A stretch of DNA of 30,145 bases, taken from assembly GCA_041695325.1 (NCBI GenBank), contig JBGFRC010000037.1, forward strand, positions 1-30,145, in the 5' to 3' direction. The DNA comes from SURF-13 sp041695325. Lineage in GTDB: Bacteria; Pseudomonadota; Gammaproteobacteria; SURF-13. The notes under the pieces were generated by a model, which was not told the origin of the DNA, ran no database searches, and saw nothing but the letters and a program-made list of their open reading frames with translations. Both the position numbers and the translations under genes were made by a program. Positions 27,094-30,145 of the stretch are shown here, one piece after another (position 1 is the stretch's first letter; every line of letters begins with the position of its first letter).

Positions 27094-27138
27094 CCTCTCC
27101 CTGCCCCTCTTCCGATGGCAGAGGGAACAAGGGAGAGG
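27094..27138 (+). repeat. Two-tier hairpin between the E1 and E2-E3 genes
   Basis: The outer stem CCTCTCCCT (27094-27102) pairs with AGGGAGAGG (27130-27138). Inside it CCCTCT (27105-27110) pairs with AGAGGG (27120-27125) around a 9-nt loop. No T-run follows, so it is not a standard terminator. It may set the ratio of the two messages or be a dispersed repeat. Confidence 0.6.
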
Positions 27139-27168
27139 GTATGTAGGCGTTCGTCACTCATAATAAAC

Positions 27169-30145
27169 ATGTCCGAGTCCTATCCCATAAAGATGCCGCA
27201 GCTTTCCGACACCATGACCGAAGGCGTGGTGGTGAGCTGGGAAAAGAACATCGGTGACAAAATTTCGCGCGGCGACGTGGTGGCCACGGTGGAGACCGAC
27301 AAGGCGATCATGGACGTAGAGGTGTTCCGCGACGGGTATCTGTCCGGCCCGCTGGCGGCAGTGCACAGCGTAGTGGCGGTAGGTGCGCCCATGGCTTATC
27401 TGGCGTCGAGCAAGGAGGAGGTGCAGGCCGGTGAGGCCGCAGCGCCGCCCCCCCCACCGGCTCAAGTTACAACATCTGTAATAACTCCAGCGCCTGCAGG
27501 CCGGCCGGCGGCCGCCCAGGCTCCGTACACCCATGTCATTAAAATGCCGCAACTCTCCGACACCATGACCGAAGGCGTGGTGGTGAGCTGGAGCAAGAAG
27601 GTGGGCGACAAGATCGAGCGCGGCGACGTGGTGGCGCAGGTCGAAACCGACAAGGCGATCATGGACGTGGAAGTGTTCCGCGCAGGTTTTCTATCCGGCC
27701 CCATCGCGCCGGTGGACGGCGTGGTGGCCGTGGGCGGCGCGCTCGCCTATCTGGTGGACAGGCCGGAAGATGTGGCCCAGGGAAGTCTCGCCGTGGTGGG
27801 CAGGGGCACGGTGGACAATGTCACCAGTCCTTCGGCGCAGGAGCAGCGCCATCGCCTGGCGGAGGCTCATCCCGCGCCGGGACACAAGGCGCCGCTGATG
27901 GGCGCCGCGCCTGCCGCGCCCCTCCCGCGCCCAGACAACAAACAGGCCACCCCGCAGGCGCGCAAACTCGCCGCCGAGCTGCACGTCAATTTGAATACGA
28001 TTAAAGGCACCGGCCCCGACGGCGTGATTACCGCGCAGGACGTGCGCCGCGCGCAGCCGCTGGAGCGTCCGAGCGAAGTCGCGCCGCTGCCGCCCGCGCA
28101 CGCCATGCCCGAAATACAGGTGCCGGGCCACGGACGCGCCATGACCGCGATGGAGCGCGCGGTGAGTCATTCGATGACTGCCGCGCTTACCATGCCCACG
28201 TTCCGCGTCACCGTGCATGTCAGGCCGGACACCCTCAGTAAGGCGGCGAAGCGAAAAGACGTGTCGTTCACCGTGCTCATCGCCAAGGCCTGCGCAGAGG
28301 CGATCAAGAACCACCCCACGGTCAACTGGGCTTATCAGCCGGTGGACAAGCTGGTCGAGCGCGATGAGGTGGACATCGGTATCGCGGTGTCGGCGGACGG
28401 CGGCGGTCTGGTGGTGCCGGTATTGCGTCACTGCGAGTCGCGCAGCCTGGGAGATCTGAACGCGGCATGGAAGGATTTGGTTGAGCGCGCGCGCGTGCGG
28501 CGTTTGAAGCCGGAGGAATACGCCAACCCGACCTTCATGATTTCCAATATGGGCATGCTGGGTGTAAGTTATTTCGACGCCATCCCCACGCCCGGCACGG
28601 CGGCGATCCTCGCCATTGCCACTACACAGGAGCAGGGTATGCCGCTCACCGTTACCGCCGATCACCGCGTGGTGAACGGCGCCGAGGTGGCGCTGTTTCT
28701 CAACACTTTGAAAGGTTACATCGAGCAACCGGAGAGCTGGATGGGAACACTCGGCCCCGCCATACCTGAAGGCAAGTGGGATTACGACGTGGTCGTTATC
28801 GGCGGCGGGCCGGGCGGCGAAGACTGCGCGCGCGAACTCGCCGAACATGGAATAAAAGTGGCGATGATCAACGACGCGCCGCTGCCCGGAGGCGAATGCC
28901 TGTGGCGGGGCTGCATACCCTCCAAAGCCTGGCGCGCGGCGGCCGACCGCCTGCGCGACCGCGTGCACGACGCGCACCTCGGCGTGGAGGGTACGACAGC
29001 GGGAAAATTGAATTTTGCGCTATTGGAAAAGACGCGGCGCACGGTGCTGGAGACGCGCGGCGAAATGGCGAGGAAGACCGACACCGGCGTCAAGATCAAG
29101 CTCATCCAGGGTTTCGCCTCATTCGAAACCGATCATCGCTTGTTTATAGACGCCTCGGCCAACAGCAGCGATCCGCACCCGCGTCCGCCACAAGGCGACG
29201 GATCGAAGGGCGAGCACGTCACCTTCGGCTGCGCGGTGATTGCCGCCGGCGCTCCGCCGATCGTGCCAGCGATTCCGGGCGCGGAGGAGGGTTTGAAGAG
29301 TGGCGGCGTGCTCACCTCGGACACGGTGTGGGGCCTCAAGCAAACGCCGGAAAAGCTCGCCATCATCGGCGGCGGCGCGATCGGCGTGGAGATGGCGCAA
29401 ATCTTCCAGGACTTCGGCAGCGAGGTAACGCTGCTCGAAGCGAAGGCGCGTTTGCTGGCTGAAGTCGAGCCGGAAATCGCCAAGAATCTCGCCGAAATTC
29501 TGAACAACGACCCGCGCCTCACCGTGCATGTTTCCGCCAGGGCGCAGGAGATCAAGGGCAAGCCGGGCGCGATGAAGCTCAGCTTTTCCGACGCGGACGG
29601 CAAGCCGCACACGTTGAACTGTGACTACGTGCTCATGGCCACCGGTAAGCGCCCGGTGCTGGAGCCGCTCAAGCTGGACAAGGCCGGTGTGGCGGCGGAG
29701 AGGGGCGTGATTAAAGCCGACGCGCGCTGCCGCACCTCCGTGCCGCACATCTTCGCCGTAGGCGATGTGATCGGCGGCTACATGCTGGCGCACACCGCGA
29801 GCACGCAGGGGCGCGTGGCGGCGGCCAACATCCTCGGCGAAGACGCGAAATACAACCAGGACAAGGACTGCGGCGTGATCTTCACCCGCCCGCAGGCGGC
29901 GTTCGTCGGCCTGTCCGTGGAGCAGGCCGGGACAAAAAACATGGATGCCGTCGAGGTCAAAGTGCCGATAAACATAGACGCCAAGGCCATGATCACCGGC
30001 GAAACACTGGGTCTGATTAAACTGGTCGCCGACAAGAAAACACGCCGCATCATCGGCGTGCATTTGCTCGCCGACCATGCCGATACCTTAATCGGTGAGG
30101 CAGTGATGATGGTGGCGGGCGACATGACGCTGGAGCAGGTCGCGC
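27169..30145 (+). CDS. Dihydrolipoyl acyltransferase (E2) fused to dihydrolipoyl dehydrogenase (E3), 3' end outside window
   Basis: One frame stays open from the ATG at 27169 to the window edge (992 codons). Order: lipoyl domain 1 (about 1-80, lipoyl-lysine K45 in ETDKA), Pro/Ala linker, lipoyl domain 2 (about 123-200, K162), linker, peripheral subunit-binding domain (about 262-297), E2 acetyltransferase core (about 320-524, catalytic H499 in DHRVVNG), a linker of about 16 residues, then an FAD/NAD-dependent E3 domain. E3 has GGGPGG (from 545), the redox disulfide C577-C582 in CLWRGCIPSK and the NAD site GGGAIGVE (from 734). The window ends just before the expected C-terminal His-Glu catalytic motif. 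Together with the upstream E1 fusion this makes a full 2-oxoacid dehydrogenase complex. No good Shine-Dalgarno precedes the ATG. Confidence 0.93.
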   Translation, partial: MSESYPIKMPQLSDTMTEGVVVSWEKNIGDKISRGDVVATVETDKAIMDVEVFRDGYLSGPLAAVHSVVAVGAPMAYLASSKEEVQAGEAAAPPPPPAQVTTSVITPAPAGRPAAAQAPYTHVIKMPQLSDTMTEGVVVSWSKKVGDKIERGDVVAQVETDKAIMDVEVFRAGFLSGPIAPVDGVVAVGGALAYLVDRPEDVAQGSLAVVGRGTVDNVTSPSAQEQRHRLAEAHPAPGHKAPLMGAAPAAPLPRPDNKQATPQARKLAAELHVNLNTIKGTGPDGVITAQDVRRAQPLERPSEVAPLPPAHAMPEIQVPGHGRAMTAMERAVSHSMTAALTMPTFRVTVHVRPDTLSKAAKRKDVSFTVLIAKACAEAIKNHPTVNWAYQPVDKLVERDEVDIGIAVSADGGGLVVPVLRHCESRSLGDLNAAWKDLVERARVRRLKPEEYANPTFMISNMGMLGVSYFDAIPTPGTAAILAIATTQEQGMPLTVTADHRVVNGAEVALFLNTLKGYIEQPESWMGTLGPAIPEGKWDYDVVVIGGGPGGEDCARELAEHGIKVAMINDAPLPGGECLWRGCIPSKAWRAAADRLRDRVHDAHLGVEGTTAGKLNFALLEKTRRTVLETRGEMARKTDTGVKIKLIQGFASFETDHRLFIDASANSSDPHPRPPQGDGSKGEHVTFGCAVIAAGAPPIVPAIPGAEEGLKSGGVLTSDTVWGLKQTPEKLAIIGGGAIGVEMAQIFQDFGSEVTLLEAKARLLAEVEPEIAKNLAEILNNDPRLTVHVSARAQEIKGKPGAMKLSFSDADGKPHTLNCDYVLMATGKRPVLEPLKLDKAGVAAERGVIKADARCRTSVPHIFAVGDVIGGYMLAHTASTQGRVAAANILGEDAKYNQDKDCGVIFTRPQAAFVGLSVEQAGTKNMDAVEVKVPINIDAKAMITGETLGLIKLVADKKTRRIIGVHLLADHADTLIGEAVMMVAGDMTLEQVA

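Overview
The window is high-GC DNA from a proteobacterium, most likely a gammaproteobacterium. The gene order leuC-leuD-leuB-asd-fimV-truA-trpF-(trpB-trpA)-accD-folC-dedD-cvpA-purF-metZ is the classic gammaproteobacterial (Pseudomonas-like) arrangement, here with trpBA placed between trpF and accD. fimV and the LeuD sequence point the same way. I cannot name a genus.

Positions 1-18167 hold one long run of minus-strand genes, read from right to left. A major-facilitator transporter comes first, then leucine synthesis (leuC, leuD, leuB), asd, fimV, an orphan EcfT/CbiQ-like membrane protein, truA, trpF-trpB-trpA, accD, folC, dedD, cvpA, purF and metZ (3' end outside the window). Many junctions are overlaps (TAATG, GTGA, ATGA, 17 bp, 23 bp), so much of this looks like one translationally coupled super-operon with internal promoters before fimV, cvpA and metZ.

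Positions 18223-20422, also minus strand, hold a Phd/RelE-type toxin-antitoxin pair with a good promoter, aroC, and a small unrecognised gene coupled to aroC. Next come grxD (plus), pyrC (minus) and an inositol-monophosphatase-family gene (plus).

Positions 22731-23465 are unusual. Between two convergent genes lie about a dozen perfect inverted repeats in two clusters, flanking a broken fragment of a Fic-family gene. One 17-bp-stem palindrome supplies the stop codon of the neighbouring M17 aminopeptidase gene.

From 25048 to the right edge (plus strand) is a 2-oxoacid dehydrogenase operon, most likely pyruvate dehydrogenase, condensed into two polypeptides. The first is an E1alpha-E1beta fusion (677 aa). 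The second is a double-lipoyl E2 fused in frame to E3, at least 992 residues and still open at the window end. A long hairpin sits between the two genes. This two-chain complex and the hairpin array are the most notable things in the window.
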